A stretch of DNA of 64,000 nucleotides, taken from NCBI RefSeq assembly GCF_001753205.1, contig NZ_CP017560.1, positions 3,100,001 to 3,164,000 of the forward strand. Direction: 5' to 3'. How positions within the stretch are numbered: the stretch's first letter is position 1; every line of letters begins with the position of its first letter. The notes under the pieces were generated by a model that was given only the letters and a program-made list of their open reading frames with translations, did not search any database and was not told the DNA's origin. The position numbers and the translations under genes are program-made. This document shows positions 35,938 through 46,309 of the stretch, piece after piece. This DNA comes from Sporosarcina ureilytica (lineage in GTDB: Bacteria > Bacillota > Bacilli > Bacillales_A > Planococcaceae).

Positions 35938-37641
35938 CTATTTTTTATAGCTAATCACGTGATTGTAATCTTTTAATTGTTCTTCAAAACCTAATGAAAT
36001 CAATTGGTCATAAAGCGTATCTAACATTTCTACTTCATTTTCAATCAGATAATCAATTTTACTGCTCATTAATTCCTTGTGGACATCACTGTAAGGGATT
36101 TGAAGTTTTTCATAATATTCCACGCCAGTCGCAAGATCCGACAATGTTAATGTATCATAATCTTTTCCTTCAAACGTATAGTCGCCATTAATCTGATACC
36201 ACAAGTCACCGTTTGTCGGATTAATCCACATAGTTCCTATATCTTCAACAGCTTGCTTAATTTTCAATGCGACTTGTAAATACTCATCATTATTCGTTTG
36301 TTGATACGCATTAAATAAGTAACTCATTTCACCTAGCGCATGGTTAAGCGACACATGTGTTTTCTTTGTCTGCACGTCAGAATAATAGTCTAAAATGTAA
36401 TAACCCTTTTCTGTTCGTAATATATTATCGATATCTTCTTGTTCACTTAAAAAGTCTGCATACAACAAGTAACTATCTTTCAACGCTTCATTTTTCAAAA
36501 TATCTCCAGCACTACTTAAAAATAGTGCTATATTTTCATTATGACGGGTATCCGTATACGGTGCGATAATCCCGTACTCATTTTTTAACCAAGTACTCGT
36601 ATATTCAGTTTCCCATAAAGATGTATCTTCTTTAAAATCCCATAGATAATTCACTGAATTTACGATCATGTCATAATAAAAACGTTCAGGTTGCAGCGTA
36701 TAATTTTCCACAAAAGGCGTTCCTTGTAATACGACTAAATTTCGTCCATATCCTAGCTTCGTTGAAGGTTCAACAGACCATGGTAATTTCGTATAAGGTC
36801 CTATAGACGTTAACCACTTTCTCGAAGAAATAAAATTATGATTCGTCTCTGCTTTATATTCCTTCATGACCTTTTCAGAGCTAAATAACTTCTCATTACT
36901 AATTAAAAGCCAGTTTTCACTAATTTGATCCTTTTCTGTCGTACGTAATTCAAGCTCAAATAATAACGAACCATCGTCTTCGGTAATATTCAAATGTTTA
37001 TCTTCATTTACTAATTCGCGCAAGACACTTTCTTTGCCATCTTCATAAACAGTGCTTAATTCGTGAGAAATATAGTTTTGAGATAAAAATAAATTATACT
37101 GACTCCCTATTGAATATAATCCTTTTACATTTGAAGTATAATCAATTCCAAACACACGATCATGTTCTTGTTCAATCTCTTCTTCAAATTGGAAAAATGC
37201 ATATTTTCGCTCATCGTGAAAGATTAATTTTATCGGGATTGTTGCAGCTTCTTCTGTTAGTCTTTCAAATCTTGAAAAGACATACTTATCTTCATTATCT
37301 ATTTCTCGAATAACAATTTCTAAGTTTCCAATTCGCTCATTATTTCTATGAAGCGCATATTCAAATACCTCATCATTGGCATTAATTTTTTCTTGTATCT
37401 CTTGTTTTTCTAATTGAAAATTATACCCATAGCTTAGTAAACTTACGCCATCTTTTAAAGCTAATACGATATAATCGCCTTCAGGGTTTTCTTTTTCAAA
37501 GTCAACGTTTTCTTTCTTTAACTTGTCGAATTCTTTTTCACCTGATTTGATAGTAACATTCATACCCTTTACTGCAATGAGGCTTATCAGTACAATGAAG
37601 AATAATCCAATGGCATAAAGGATCCATTTATTTTTTTTCAT
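35938..37641 (-). CDS. Unrecognised membrane-anchored protein, paralogue 1
   Basis: A protein of 567 aa of a family I do not recognise. One N-terminal membrane helix (WILYAIGLFFIVLISLIAV) leaves the rest outside. Residues 50-270 are beta-rich and acidic (LEIVIREIDNEDKYVFSRFE, FFQFEEEIEQEHDRVFGIDY). Residues 270-567 are helical and look like an alpha/alpha-barrel of the kind seen in C5-epimerase-like and glycan-active enzymes (KLGYGRNLVVLQG, LNHALGEMSYLFNAYQQTNN, GDLWYQINGDYTFEGKDYDT). The start at 37641 is chosen because AGGTG lies 8 bases upstream; another ATG two codons earlier overlaps it. The paralogue at 46310-48007 is near-identical in long stretches. Divergent from an SLH subtilase gene. 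The C5-epimerase resemblance is weak and from memory. Confidence 0.6.
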   Translation of the reverse strand: MKKNKWILYAIGLFFIVLISLIAVKGMNVTIKSGEKEFDKLKKENVDFEKENPEGDYIVLALKDGVSLLSYGYNFQLEKQEIQEKINANDEVFEYALHRNNERIGNLEIVIREIDNEDKYVFSRFERLTEEAATIPIKLIFHDERKYAFFQFEEEIEQEHDRVFGIDYTSNVKGLYSIGSQYNLFLSQNYISHELSTVYEDGKESVLRELVNEDKHLNITEDDGSLLFELELRTTEKDQISENWLLISNEKLFSSEKVMKEYKAETNHNFISSRKWLTSIGPYTKLPWSVEPSTKLGYGRNLVVLQGTPFVENYTLQPERFYYDMIVNSVNYLWDFKEDTSLWETEYTSTWLKNEYGIIAPYTDTRHNENIALFLSSAGDILKNEALKDSYLLYADFLSEQEDIDNILRTEKGYYILDYYSDVQTKKTHVSLNHALGEMSYLFNAYQQTNNDEYLQVALKIKQAVEDIGTMWINPTNGDLWYQINGDYTFEGKDYDTLTLSDLATGVEYYEKLQIPYSDVHKELMSSKIDYLIENEVEMLDTLYDQLISLGFEEQLKDYNHVISYKK

Positions 37642-37811
37642 TTGCATTTCACCTATCCATTTCTAGTGTGTCTAACCTTACTGCGTATTTTACACATCTA
37701 AACTATGATACAAAATTAGAGTAGACCAAGCAACTTTCTATTCGATACTAAAATACGTCCTCCACAATGGAGTAAGATAATACCCTCTATATAAAGCATG
37801 ACCAATTCAAA

Positions 37812-37841
37812 TTGATATAATCAGAGAACATCCATTATACT
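37812..37841 (+). promoter_or_regulatory. SigA-type promoter of the SLH subtilase gene
   Basis: TTGATA (37812-37817), an 18-base spacer, then TATACT (37836-37841), about 65 bases before the ATG at 37908. Confidence 0.5.
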
Positions 37842-37907
37842 GGGGATATATTAAATGATTGGATGAATTATAAACATTTACTTTTCGTTACAGAAGGAGC
37901 TTGTTAG

Positions 37908-39842
37908 ATGAGAAAAAAACTATTCTTTTTATTAGTATTCACTTTTGTCTTTATTCCACTTTCACCTTCTTACGCGAGTGATGAACAGATGTATATTGTT
38001 TCATTCAAAAGTGAAATTGATGAACAAATCATTGAGTCTTCTGGCGCAAAAATTATTGAATCCTTAATCAATAGTCCAATCGTTATTATTAGTGCAAATG
38101 AAAGTGCACTTGCTAAGTTACAAAATGCAGATCATATTGAAGCAATAGAAAAAAACAAAAAGATTACGATTGCAGCGCAGGAAGTAAATTGGGGAATAAA
38201 GCCAGTTAAAATACCTCACGCATGGGAAACTGGCTATACAGGGAAAGGCGTAAAAATAGCAATCATTGATACAGGCGTTGGTCCACATGAAGATTTAAAA
38301 GTTGCAAAAAACGTTTCGTTTGTCGCGCTGGAACCATCGAATACGGATTATAATGGACACGGTACGCATATTGCAGGGATTATTGCTGCGCTTGATAATC
38401 ATTTTGGGGTAAAAGGAGTCGCCCCAAACGCCGCACTCTATTCACTAAAAGTATTTAACAAACATGGTGATGGTTACACACATGATGTGATTAAAGCGAT
38501 TGACTGGGCGATTGAACATGAGATGGATATGATCAACTTAAGTTTAACTTCTGAAATCCACATGTCTTCGTATGAAAATATCATTAATCGTGCATATGAA
38601 AAAGGATTACTAATCGTCGGGGCAGCGGGAAATTCAACTTCAATTAATATAGGCATAGATAATGTTAAATACCCTGCAAGATTTGAAAATGTAATTGCCG
38701 TATCATCAGTCGATTGGGATGGGAAAAAAGGCTTTTATTCATCAGTTGGACCAGCTGTTGAAGTCGCCGCACCTGGCGTTCGTATTTATAGTACCTATGC
38801 AGGAAATTCATATTCATATTTACAAGGGACTTCAATGGCAACAGCGTTCGTAACAGGACATTTAGCTTTGTTAAAGGAGGCCTATCCTCACCTGTCGAAT
38901 GTTCAATTACGAAAAAAAATGATAGATGATGTAGTTGATTTAGGACCTAAAGGAAGAGATTTAGTTTTCGGATATGGACTAATCCAGGCTTCCACGTATG
39001 ATTTACCACTATACGAATATCCCGCAACGCATAATCCTGTAACTGAACTGATTGTTTCTACTACAAATGTGGTCGGAAAAGTAAATGATACAATAAAAGT
39101 TAATGTGGATGCTCGTTTGAAAAATGGGCAAAAAATTGATGTCTCTGATTTTACAAAATGGACATTTGAACATCCAGAGATTGCTTCATCGAGAGGTGGG
39201 CGAATTGATTTGCATCAAGAAGGTGAAACAACTCTACAGGTAGATTATGGAGGGTTATCATCTCAACTCTCAATTACAGTAGCTCCTGACTCAAATCCTT
39301 CTACTACTGAAGGATTGCCTTTCACGGATATTCCTGCAGATTTTTCGGCAAAGGATGAAATTCATGACATTTATAAAAAACAAATCATCCGTGGCTATGC
39401 GGATCGAACATTTAGACCACGCAATCCGATTCAACGACAACATGTTTCCGCGATTATTACACGTACGTTAGAACTTGAACAAAAAGTTGCATTTAAACCA
39501 TTTTTAGATGTCAGTATGCACTCACCTTACTACTATGAAATTATGAAAACGCAACAGGCAAATATTTTCTCAGGGGATGCAAACAAATTCCATCCGCAAA
39601 AATATTTAACGAGAGCACAAATGGCAAAAATCATTGTAGAAGCATTCAACTTACCGCTAACTGAATCAGCTCACCCATTTCCGGATGTTGCAAAAACACA
39701 TTGGGCAAATGAATATATCGCAACACTGTACGAAGCGGGCATTACAATAGGATCAGATGGCCTATATCATCCTGAAAGTTTTGTCACAAGAACACAATTT
39801 GCAGTCTTTATTCATCGGACTTTGAACCAGTTCAGGCAATAA
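37908..39842 (+). CDS. Subtilisin-like serine protease with C-terminal SLH domains
   Basis: A secreted S8 protease of 644 aa. A signal peptide (1-23, ends SYA-S) and an inhibitor-like propeptide (24-95, MYIVSFKSEIDEQIIESSGA) come first. The catalytic domain (about 100-360) has Asp in VKIAIIDTGVGPHED, His in YNGHGTHIAGIIAAL and Ser in LQGTSMATAFVTGH. A short Big-like domain (about 380-465) is followed by three SLH units (about 470-644; IIRGYADRTFRPRNPIQRQH). GAAGGAG precedes the ATG. The protease would be held on the wall and could process surface proteins or degrade external protein. It is divergent from the paralogue 1 gene. Confidence 0.92.
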   Translation: MRKKLFFLLVFTFVFIPLSPSYASDEQMYIVSFKSEIDEQIIESSGAKIIESLINSPIVIISANESALAKLQNADHIEAIEKNKKITIAAQEVNWGIKPVKIPHAWETGYTGKGVKIAIIDTGVGPHEDLKVAKNVSFVALEPSNTDYNGHGTHIAGIIAALDNHFGVKGVAPNAALYSLKVFNKHGDGYTHDVIKAIDWAIEHEMDMINLSLTSEIHMSSYENIINRAYEKGLLIVGAAGNSTSINIGIDNVKYPARFENVIAVSSVDWDGKKGFYSSVGPAVEVAAPGVRIYSTYAGNSYSYLQGTSMATAFVTGHLALLKEAYPHLSNVQLRKKMIDDVVDLGPKGRDLVFGYGLIQASTYDLPLYEYPATHNPVTELIVSTTNVVGKVNDTIKVNVDARLKNGQKIDVSDFTKWTFEHPEIASSRGGRIDLHQEGETTLQVDYGGLSSQLSITVAPDSNPSTTEGLPFTDIPADFSAKDEIHDIYKKQIIRGYADRTFRPRNPIQRQHVSAIITRTLELEQKVAFKPFLDVSMHSPYYYEIMKTQQANIFSGDANKFHPQKYLTRAQMAKIIVEAFNLPLTESAHPFPDVAKTHWANEYIATLYEAGITIGSDGLYHPESFVTRTQFAVFIHRTLNQFRQ

Positions 39843-39990
39843 ATCAATAAAGTCAGTAATTTCACATAATGGAATACTTTTTCTATACCCATTACTCTTT
39901 TCGTCAATTAATCCACAAGACAAGACAACACAACTCTACGAATCTATTGGTGAAGAGGGACTCGTTAACATTTTTAAATCCAGATGCCAG

Positions 39991-40033
39991 AGGGCTGTCC
40001 AACAAGTCGATTTTCTGACTGTTGAACAGCCCT
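39991..40033 (+). terminator. Terminator after the SLH subtilase region
   Basis: AGGGCTGTCCAAC (39991-40003) pairs with GTTGAACAGCCCT (40021-40033) with one mismatch, followed by TTTT. Confidence 0.75.
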
Positions 40034-40111
40034 TTTCAAAATAGAACCCATATGTAAATAGGCCTAGTGTATGGTATAGTTGGAGTTAAAATTAGGAAGG
40101 TCGTGGAATAT

Positions 40112-42040
40112 ATGAAAAGATATTCTCTGTTCAGTATACTTTTTGTCATCATTTCTATAGTACTATTTCCAGAAATAACAGAAGCAAACACAAAGAAAAC
40201 TGCAGTCTACTTTTCTGAGTTAAATGATGAATATTCACAGATTACAAGACCAGGTGGAACACATACATTTTATGGTAATGCTAGTCCAGTTGACGCAAAA
40301 AATAAATATAGTTCAATTTGGGATAAGCAATTAAAAGTATTCCACTCATTAAAACAAGATGGCTATGACGTAGAAATCATTGATGAAAAAGATTTGACGA
40401 ATCAAGCAACACTTCAAAAGTACGATTCAATTGTTCTCGTTTACGGCGTATTAATGACACATGAACAACGCCAAGTATTGAAACAATATATTCGTGACGG
40501 AGGTGGATTGGTCTCCATTTATGCAGGCGCACGTAACGAAGCGGATCCGAAGTTATGGAGAACAAATTCGCTAGACTTAACACCTCTAATTTTCAAAACC
40601 CAGTCATGGATTTGGGAATGGGACAACTTGTCTGAAGTATTATCTTCAGGATTCGTCTCTGATAATGCGGTGAAAAATTTACGGATCGTTCCAGGTACGA
40701 AAACGCATCCTATAATCCGTAATGCAGAAAAAACGCTTGGGCGTTCGTTGGAATTATACAATGACCGTTCAATTGGTGAATGGGTGGAAGTATTATCCCC
40801 TTATTCAGGATATGTTGTGCCATTATTACAAATAGACCAAGCGACACCCATTCAAGGCAAACCAGAATACGTCAAACGTGGGACGCCAATGGCTTTGGCA
40901 ACTGAATATGGTGACGGACGGGTCATTTATATTGGCTTTAAAATGTTCGATTTCTTAGAAGTTGATGCACCGGAAGCGGAGTGGCGTGATAACACGAGAG
41001 GTCTGGCCTATTCAGGGACACACGGCGCTAAGGATGCACGCGTATTTTTAAATGAGTCCATAAACTGGACAGGTGACAATGTACATAAAAAACGCGTTTT
41101 ACAATACGATGTGAATCTAACGATGTCTGAACTACGTGCCTACCAGAGCCCACAACGCGACTATGTGCTATATGGAACGGCTCGTGTTCAAAACGCGGGA
41201 GACACGCCGGTACGTGGCACGCTAATCGTTGAAGTTTTTGATCCAAATGGAAAACGTGTAGGGAATTATGAGCGTTATTTAGGTGGACTTACTCCATATC
41301 ATGTAAAAGCAGGTCCTCAAAATCAAAGTATTAATCCACATGATGAGAAATTTGTTTTCCGCCTTCCATTAAATTCAATAAGCGGGAATTACGAAGTGAG
41401 AACTTCGTTTTTAGAAGGTCATCGAGATTTAAAAGGTTATAAGATTCGCGCTTCTTCTATGTATATGAACAAACGCGGAACGGCACCTGCTGTATTTTCC
41501 AAGCAACAACCGTTTAAAGATGTACAACGTAATGATGATGCCTATGCATCTGTTGAAAACTTAGCAAGCTTAGGGGTAATCCGCGGATATGGAAATGGCA
41601 TATTCCGTCCAAATGCCCAAGTAACACGTAAACAAGCTGTTGATATGATTTTAAAATCAACAAATACACCAGTACGTAAAGGGTTAACATTAGCAGCTTC
41701 AGATTTGAAAAAATCATCACCGGATTATGATTTAATTGCAACTGCAGTGCATAATGGTCTACTAAAGATAGAAAATGGTAAAGTTCGTCCATATGAGCAA
41801 ATGACGCGTGGCGAGGTCGCCAATGCATTGGTAAATGGGTTTAAATTCCAAGCAATCCCTAATCATTCATTTAAAGATGTAGCTCTTTCAAATAAACACT
41901 ACCGGGAAATACACATCCTATCTCAACTAGAAGTAGCTAAAGGATATATAGACACGAATACATTTAAACCGAATGAACCATTAACACGTAAGAACTTTTC
42001 AGCATTTTTAGACCGCTCATTACGTGCGGTACAACAATAA
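40112..42040 (+). CDS. SLH protein with GATase-like (ThuA-type) N-terminal domain
   Basis: A secreted protein of 642 aa. The start at 40112 is chosen for AGGAAGG and the signal peptide KRYSLFSILFVIISIVLFPE (ends TEA-N); an ATG at 40067 would add 15 residues. Residues 25-330 look like a class I amidotransferase-like fold as in ThuA or beta-galactosidase trimerisation domains (TAVYFSELNDEY, YDSIVLVYGVLMTHEQRQVL, YIRDGGGLVSIYAG, GDGRVIYIGFKMFDF). No clear catalytic Cys is visible at the elbow. A beta-sandwich (about 345-460, VRTSFLEGHRDLKG) leads to three SLH units (about 475-642; VIRGYGNGIFRPNAQVTRKQ). The domain may bind sugar. The function is unknown. Confidence 0.8.
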   Translation: MKRYSLFSILFVIISIVLFPEITEANTKKTAVYFSELNDEYSQITRPGGTHTFYGNASPVDAKNKYSSIWDKQLKVFHSLKQDGYDVEIIDEKDLTNQATLQKYDSIVLVYGVLMTHEQRQVLKQYIRDGGGLVSIYAGARNEADPKLWRTNSLDLTPLIFKTQSWIWEWDNLSEVLSSGFVSDNAVKNLRIVPGTKTHPIIRNAEKTLGRSLELYNDRSIGEWVEVLSPYSGYVVPLLQIDQATPIQGKPEYVKRGTPMALATEYGDGRVIYIGFKMFDFLEVDAPEAEWRDNTRGLAYSGTHGAKDARVFLNESINWTGDNVHKKRVLQYDVNLTMSELRAYQSPQRDYVLYGTARVQNAGDTPVRGTLIVEVFDPNGKRVGNYERYLGGLTPYHVKAGPQNQSINPHDEKFVFRLPLNSISGNYEVRTSFLEGHRDLKGYKIRASSMYMNKRGTAPAVFSKQQPFKDVQRNDDAYASVENLASLGVIRGYGNGIFRPNAQVTRKQAVDMILKSTNTPVRKGLTLAASDLKKSSPDYDLIATAVHNGLLKIENGKVRPYEQMTRGEVANALVNGFKFQAIPNHSFKDVALSNKHYREIHILSQLEVAKGYIDTNTFKPNEPLTRKNFSAFLDRSLRAVQQ

Positions 42041-42190
42041 TAACTGGTAAGATTCAGGTAATTGGTAAAAAAGTAAGTAAGTGGCTAGCACACTTATGCA
42101 ATGTTACTTTTCCAGAAGCCTTTAAATTCAATCAGTAGAACCGATAATTCTATTAGATGGATAATTATTTGATTTGTTGGGGTGCTGGAT

Positions 42191-43837
42191 ATGAAAAGGT
42201 TTTTATTAGCGTTTATGTTCTTAATGTTTATTGGCTTTATATGGCCTCCGTCACCTCCCAACGATGTCTTTGGATCGCCAGAGCAATCGATTGAAACAGA
42301 GGAAACCGACCGGATGCTCGTCAAAGTAGTGGATGAGGTTGGTCATGAAACGGTGACAAGTATTGCGACAGCCGAAGTTGCACAATTAACGGAAGAGTTC
42401 GTCGTACTTGAACCCGATTATATACGTTCAGCAGGACCATTTATCGAAAGTACCCAAATGATTTCTTGGGGAACAGAAAGAGTCGGTACCAAGCAGATGG
42501 CGTATGTGATTCCCCCCAAAAAGGATGATGTCATTGTTGCCGTCATTGATACGGGTGTTGATTATACACACGCTTTTTTAAGAAACCGAGTTGTTCGCGG
42601 TTATGATGTGATTGTGAATAGTCCCAATGCGATGGACGTTCATTACCACGGTACACATGTCGCAGGGATTATCGTTGATTCGACACCTTCAAATGTAAAA
42701 GTCATGCCGATTCGTGCGTTAAATGAAGAGGGTAAAGGCTATGATTCTCATTTAGCAAAAGGGATTGTATATGCTGTCGACAATGGTGCTCATATTATTA
42801 ACATGAGCATTAGTGGAGAAAAGTACTCAAACCACTTGGCAGCGGCAATCGATTATGCACTCGAAAAAGACGTGCTTGTCGTTGTCTCATCGGGAAATGA
42901 CGGTGCTAACACGGCAAACTACTATCCAGCAGGAGAACCAAAAGTGATTGTCGTCTCTGCGACCGATCAGCATGACAGGATTGCTCGTTTCAGCAATACA
43001 GGCGCAACAGTAGACCTATCCGCACCAGGTGTTGACATTATTTCAAGTATTCCTAGTGGGCGTTATGCCAGCATGAATGGGACATCGATGGCAGCCCCGT
43101 ATGTGAGCGGTATCGCGGCGATGTTAAAGCTAGATGATCCAACAAGGTCCATCCAAGAGATTGAGCGGCTGTTGAAAAAATATGTCGATGACCGTGGCGT
43201 AATTGGCTGGGATCGATTCTTCGGTGAAGGCATTGTCAACGTTGCTTCATTCGATGAACGGCCAATTGTGAAAAATGAACCGCCCATCGTTCGCTTGAAG
43301 AAAACATCTTTCAACATCAATAAAGATGAAGAAATGACAGTTGATTTATCCCGTTATGTGACCGATCCTGAGGGAGATCCTTTAACTTTTTCAGCTGATT
43401 CCGGACAAATCAGCGAAAGCATGTTTCATTTTAAGACTGAAATGATTGGCCAACATACTGTGACGGTCTCAGTGACTGATGGAAAAAGCACACCCATTAA
43501 TTTTACGTTATACATCATAGTAGAGGCTGTAGATAAAATTGAAATACCTGATGGAACTAAATCAAAACAATTTAAGACATTTCCTAAACAACTAGACACT
43601 GCTTTAGACACGGAGTGGAGCATTAAATTCAATCGAGAACTGACTGAACGCAACATCATCGATATCAAACTACTAAAAGGTGACAAAGAAGTTCCAATTT
43701 CGCTTACTTCTAATCTTAATGAAAAGGAAATTATTGTTTCTCCGGACAGACCATATGAACCTAAAATGAATTACCGGCTTCTGATTTTAGTGGAGAAAGG
43801 GAAAAGTTATCAAATGGAATTTGTGACAATAGATTAG
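42191..43837 (+). CDS. Subtilisin-like serine protease with Ig-like C-terminus, no SLH
   Basis: A secreted S8 protease of 548 aa. An N-terminal hydrophobic segment (KRFLLAFMFLMFIGFIWPPS) serves as signal or anchor. The catalytic Asp lies in VIVAVIDTGVDYTHAF, His in VHYHGTHVAGIIVD and Ser in MNGTSMAAPYVSGIAA. Residues about 365-440 form a cadherin/Ig-like domain (SFNINKDEEMTVDLSRYVTD) and about 450-548 a SbsA-type Ig domain (DTEWSIKFNRELTERNIIDI). No SLH units follow, unlike the other two subtilases here. ATG 42191 follows GGGGTG. A fragment of the same Ig-like domain lies at 48189-48293. Confidence 0.88.
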   Translation: MKRFLLAFMFLMFIGFIWPPSPPNDVFGSPEQSIETEETDRMLVKVVDEVGHETVTSIATAEVAQLTEEFVVLEPDYIRSAGPFIESTQMISWGTERVGTKQMAYVIPPKKDDVIVAVIDTGVDYTHAFLRNRVVRGYDVIVNSPNAMDVHYHGTHVAGIIVDSTPSNVKVMPIRALNEEGKGYDSHLAKGIVYAVDNGAHIINMSISGEKYSNHLAAAIDYALEKDVLVVVSSGNDGANTANYYPAGEPKVIVVSATDQHDRIARFSNTGATVDLSAPGVDIISSIPSGRYASMNGTSMAAPYVSGIAAMLKLDDPTRSIQEIERLLKKYVDDRGVIGWDRFFGEGIVNVASFDERPIVKNEPPIVRLKKTSFNINKDEEMTVDLSRYVTDPEGDPLTFSADSGQISESMFHFKTEMIGQHTVTVSVTDGKSTPINFTLYIIVEAVDKIEIPDGTKSKQFKTFPKQLDTALDTEWSIKFNRELTERNIIDIKLLKGDKEVPISLTSNLNEKEIIVSPDRPYEPKMNYRLLILVEKGKSYQMEFVTID

Positions 43838-43887
43838 TAGTCGGAATTCATACAGAAAAAGAATTCCACATAAGTACCATTGATTTG

Positions 43888-43926
43888 AAAAAGCCCTTCG
43901 ATCGAATCTTGATCAAAGGGCTTTTT
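43888..43926. terminator. Terminator after the subtilase gene
   Basis: The stem around AAAAAGCCCTT (from 43888) pairs with AAGGGCTTTTT (ending 43926), with T's beyond. It lies between convergent genes and may serve both. Confidence 0.8.
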
Positions 43927-43988
43927 TCTTTGGCAATCATAACCGCTAGAATTGTATCACTGACTAGAATCGGATATTTATCCTACGT

Positions 43989-45974
43989 TCACTTCAGTTC
44001 TACTACATGATTAATAGTAATCGACTCGACTGGAATCCAGCCCTCTTGATTGGCAAAATCAACTTTCAACCAATCATTTTGTTCTTCGAGAATCTCAACC
44101 TCTGTTCCAATTGGTAATTCTTGAAGCACAGTACCTGTTTCTGTTGGTGTTCCTCTCAGTGCCACACCATCCTCAATTGTTTCCCCAATAACCTTTTCTT
44201 GTGAAGCACTTACTTCCTCATTGACTTCAATTGATTCAGCCATACTTGCAATGAAACTAGCAGGTTCGACACCTTCTATTTCCAGATAAGTACCTGAAAT
44301 CCATCCTTCTTTACTTCCTACTTTCACTTTATACCAATTCGTATTTTCAGCTAGAATAATAACTTCTGTATCCAGTGGAAGTTTTTCAATCACTGTATTT
44401 CCGAATGCAGTCGAAGTCGTTGGTACTGTTCTAAAGTTCACTAAGCTCGCACCATCATCCGCTGTAACCTTTGCCTTTTTCCCTACATGTGGATGATTTG
44501 TATCGATTCGGAAAATCGCTTCACCCGTTGGTAATGTGGATTTTGATGGCGTATTGTTGAACTGTGGAATCTCGTACACCATCGATACATTCGGCAACTT
44601 GCCATATAGTTCGTCAAGCATTGCGCCCATTCGATTTGTTTGTTTCACAGCCCAGGCTACGTCCGTTGCATACTGATGCTTTTCCGGCTTACTTGGCGGC
44701 GTACTTGGATTCCAGCGCATTTTATAAAGGGTATCTTGTCCCACCTCAAAATAATTCCCAGCGATAAATTTTGCTCCGCCATCAATCGCTGCTTCCACCG
44801 TAAACCATCCCGCGTTATATGCATAAACTGAACCGCAAGTTTGCGGGCATCGATCTGCTGCTCCGATTCCAAATAAATTATATACTTGTTTAATATCTGT
44901 TAAACTGTCTTTATTTGCATCGGTTACCATTACCGCATTGCCCTCTTCATCTAAACCTACCCGATGCTCTCCAGTTGCTAATTCAGATGTACCTCTTCCT
45001 GTTTCAAGGTAAGAATGGGCAATTAAATACATCTCATTCACATTATGTGTAGTACTTGCTTGTAAAAATGCAGCCCCTTTATTTTTTAAAATCCCGCCAT
45101 CAGCTAAAATTTCATTTAATTCCGCTTCACTCAGGCCAACACTTCCCGATAACTTAAGAAATTGATAAAATCCAATGGAATCCTCATTATAGTTATTTGG
45201 ATTCGAATAATACTCTACCATTTTCCTGCTAGCTTCATACCATGTTGCAGCGATATCCGTCTTAGGTCTCCCTGTACCCGTAATCGCCATTTGTTTATCT
45301 ACCATCGCACTAAAATTGTAACCATAAGGCGTAGTAACAATTTTCAAAGGCACGTTTCCTGTGGAAATTCGATATAAAAACGTCGCAAACTGCGCGCGTG
45401 TAATTGCATCTTTTGGTCTAAAGTTGTCCGTTTCCGTTGTGAAGCCCAAATCGGCCAATATCTGAACATTTTCTTTATGACTTATCCCAACATTGTCTAG
45501 ATTGATTTTGACATGCCTACCCTTGCTTTCTAGGTCAAACGCTCTTACTAGAGTAGTAGCCATCTGTTCACGTGTTAACCGTTTTTCGGGCATGAAGTTA
45601 CGATTATCCCCTTGAAAAATGCCTTCTTTTCCTACTGTTGCAATGTAATCTGCATAATTGTCAGTTGGTTTTACATCATTAAAATAAGATGTCACTTCAC
45701 TACTTGCTAGTTTTTCAAGTTCCAAAGCGCCAACAAACAATTTTGCTGCATGCGGTCGGATCAATGGATTACTTCCTCGGAAAGTCCTATCAGGATACCC
45801 ATTCACCGCCCCTTTATTCACCAACCAATAAATCCCGTCGTAATGTGAACTTCCTCTATCTACATCAGTAAACTTAACCGAATTTGCAGATGCACGATTC
45901 GGATTTACTAAAGTCGTACCAAATACAATCAGTCCGATAAATCCAATTAATATGGATAATCTTCTAAACCTCAT
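43989..45974 (-). CDS. SLH-anchored glucosaminidase (GH73-like) with SH3 domains
   Basis: A secreted wall hydrolase of 661 aa. Signal peptide 1-30 (ends RASA-N). Three SLH units cover about 32-205 (AVNGYPDRTFRGSNPLIRPH is the first hallmark). The glucosaminidase domain (about 235-455) has the catalytic Glu in LIAHSYLETGRGTSEL, then VYNLFGIGAADRCPQ and AYNAGWFTVEAAI, in the style of B. subtilis LytG/LytD. Two SH3b domains end the protein (about 490-560, SLVNFRTVPTTSTAFGNTVI; about 600-655, VALRGTPTETGTVLQELPIG). AGGAGG lies 7 bases before the ATG. It would cut the glycan strand between GlcNAc and MurNAc under the S-layer. Confidence 0.9.
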   Translation of the reverse strand: MRFRRLSILIGFIGLIVFGTTLVNPNRASANSVKFTDVDRGSSHYDGIYWLVNKGAVNGYPDRTFRGSNPLIRPHAAKLFVGALELEKLASSEVTSYFNDVKPTDNYADYIATVGKEGIFQGDNRNFMPEKRLTREQMATTLVRAFDLESKGRHVKINLDNVGISHKENVQILADLGFTTETDNFRPKDAITRAQFATFLYRISTGNVPLKIVTTPYGYNFSAMVDKQMAITGTGRPKTDIAATWYEASRKMVEYYSNPNNYNEDSIGFYQFLKLSGSVGLSEAELNEILADGGILKNKGAAFLQASTTHNVNEMYLIAHSYLETGRGTSELATGEHRVGLDEEGNAVMVTDANKDSLTDIKQVYNLFGIGAADRCPQTCGSVYAYNAGWFTVEAAIDGGAKFIAGNYFEVGQDTLYKMRWNPSTPPSKPEKHQYATDVAWAVKQTNRMGAMLDELYGKLPNVSMVYEIPQFNNTPSKSTLPTGEAIFRIDTNHPHVGKKAKVTADDGASLVNFRTVPTTSTAFGNTVIEKLPLDTEVIILAENTNWYKVKVGSKEGWISGTYLEIEGVEPASFIASMAESIEVNEEVSASQEKVIGETIEDGVALRGTPTETGTVLQELPIGTEVEILEEQNDWLKVDFANQEGWIPVESITINHVVELK

Positions 45975-46231
45975 TATACTCCTCCTATGTATAGAAAATT
46001 AATTTTCATATACTATTCTACCATTCTTACAGTTACCTAGTAAACAGCCTCAAGAGATATAGTACTCTTTATGACAACCATAAAATAGGATTATAGACGG
46101 TCTTTTTGTGCTCAAACCAAACACTACTCAGCTTTTGCTGTTCCAGTAACAATGCAGCTACATTTCCCCAATTTTATCTTGCTTCGCCGTCTATACCCTG
46201 AAAGTGGTGAAGGAAGAACACCAAACACAAA

Positions 46232-46265
46232 AACCATCCTTTTCACCTAAGCAAAAAGGATGGTT
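46232..46265 (-). terminator. Terminator of the second paralogue
   Basis: AACCATCCTTTT (46232-46243) pairs with AAAAGGATGGTT (46254-46265). It is the counterpart of the terminator at 35895, showing that the duplicated unit includes the 3' end. Confidence 0.75.
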
Positions 46266-46309
46266 GAATATTTCAATATAAATTCACTAGGATTATTCGT
46301 AAACGTCAT

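Noticed and set aside
46190..46215. Shared CTATACCCTGAAA at 46193 and 2551
   Set aside because: Only about 13 bases match in two places; chance or a minor repeat cannot be told apart.
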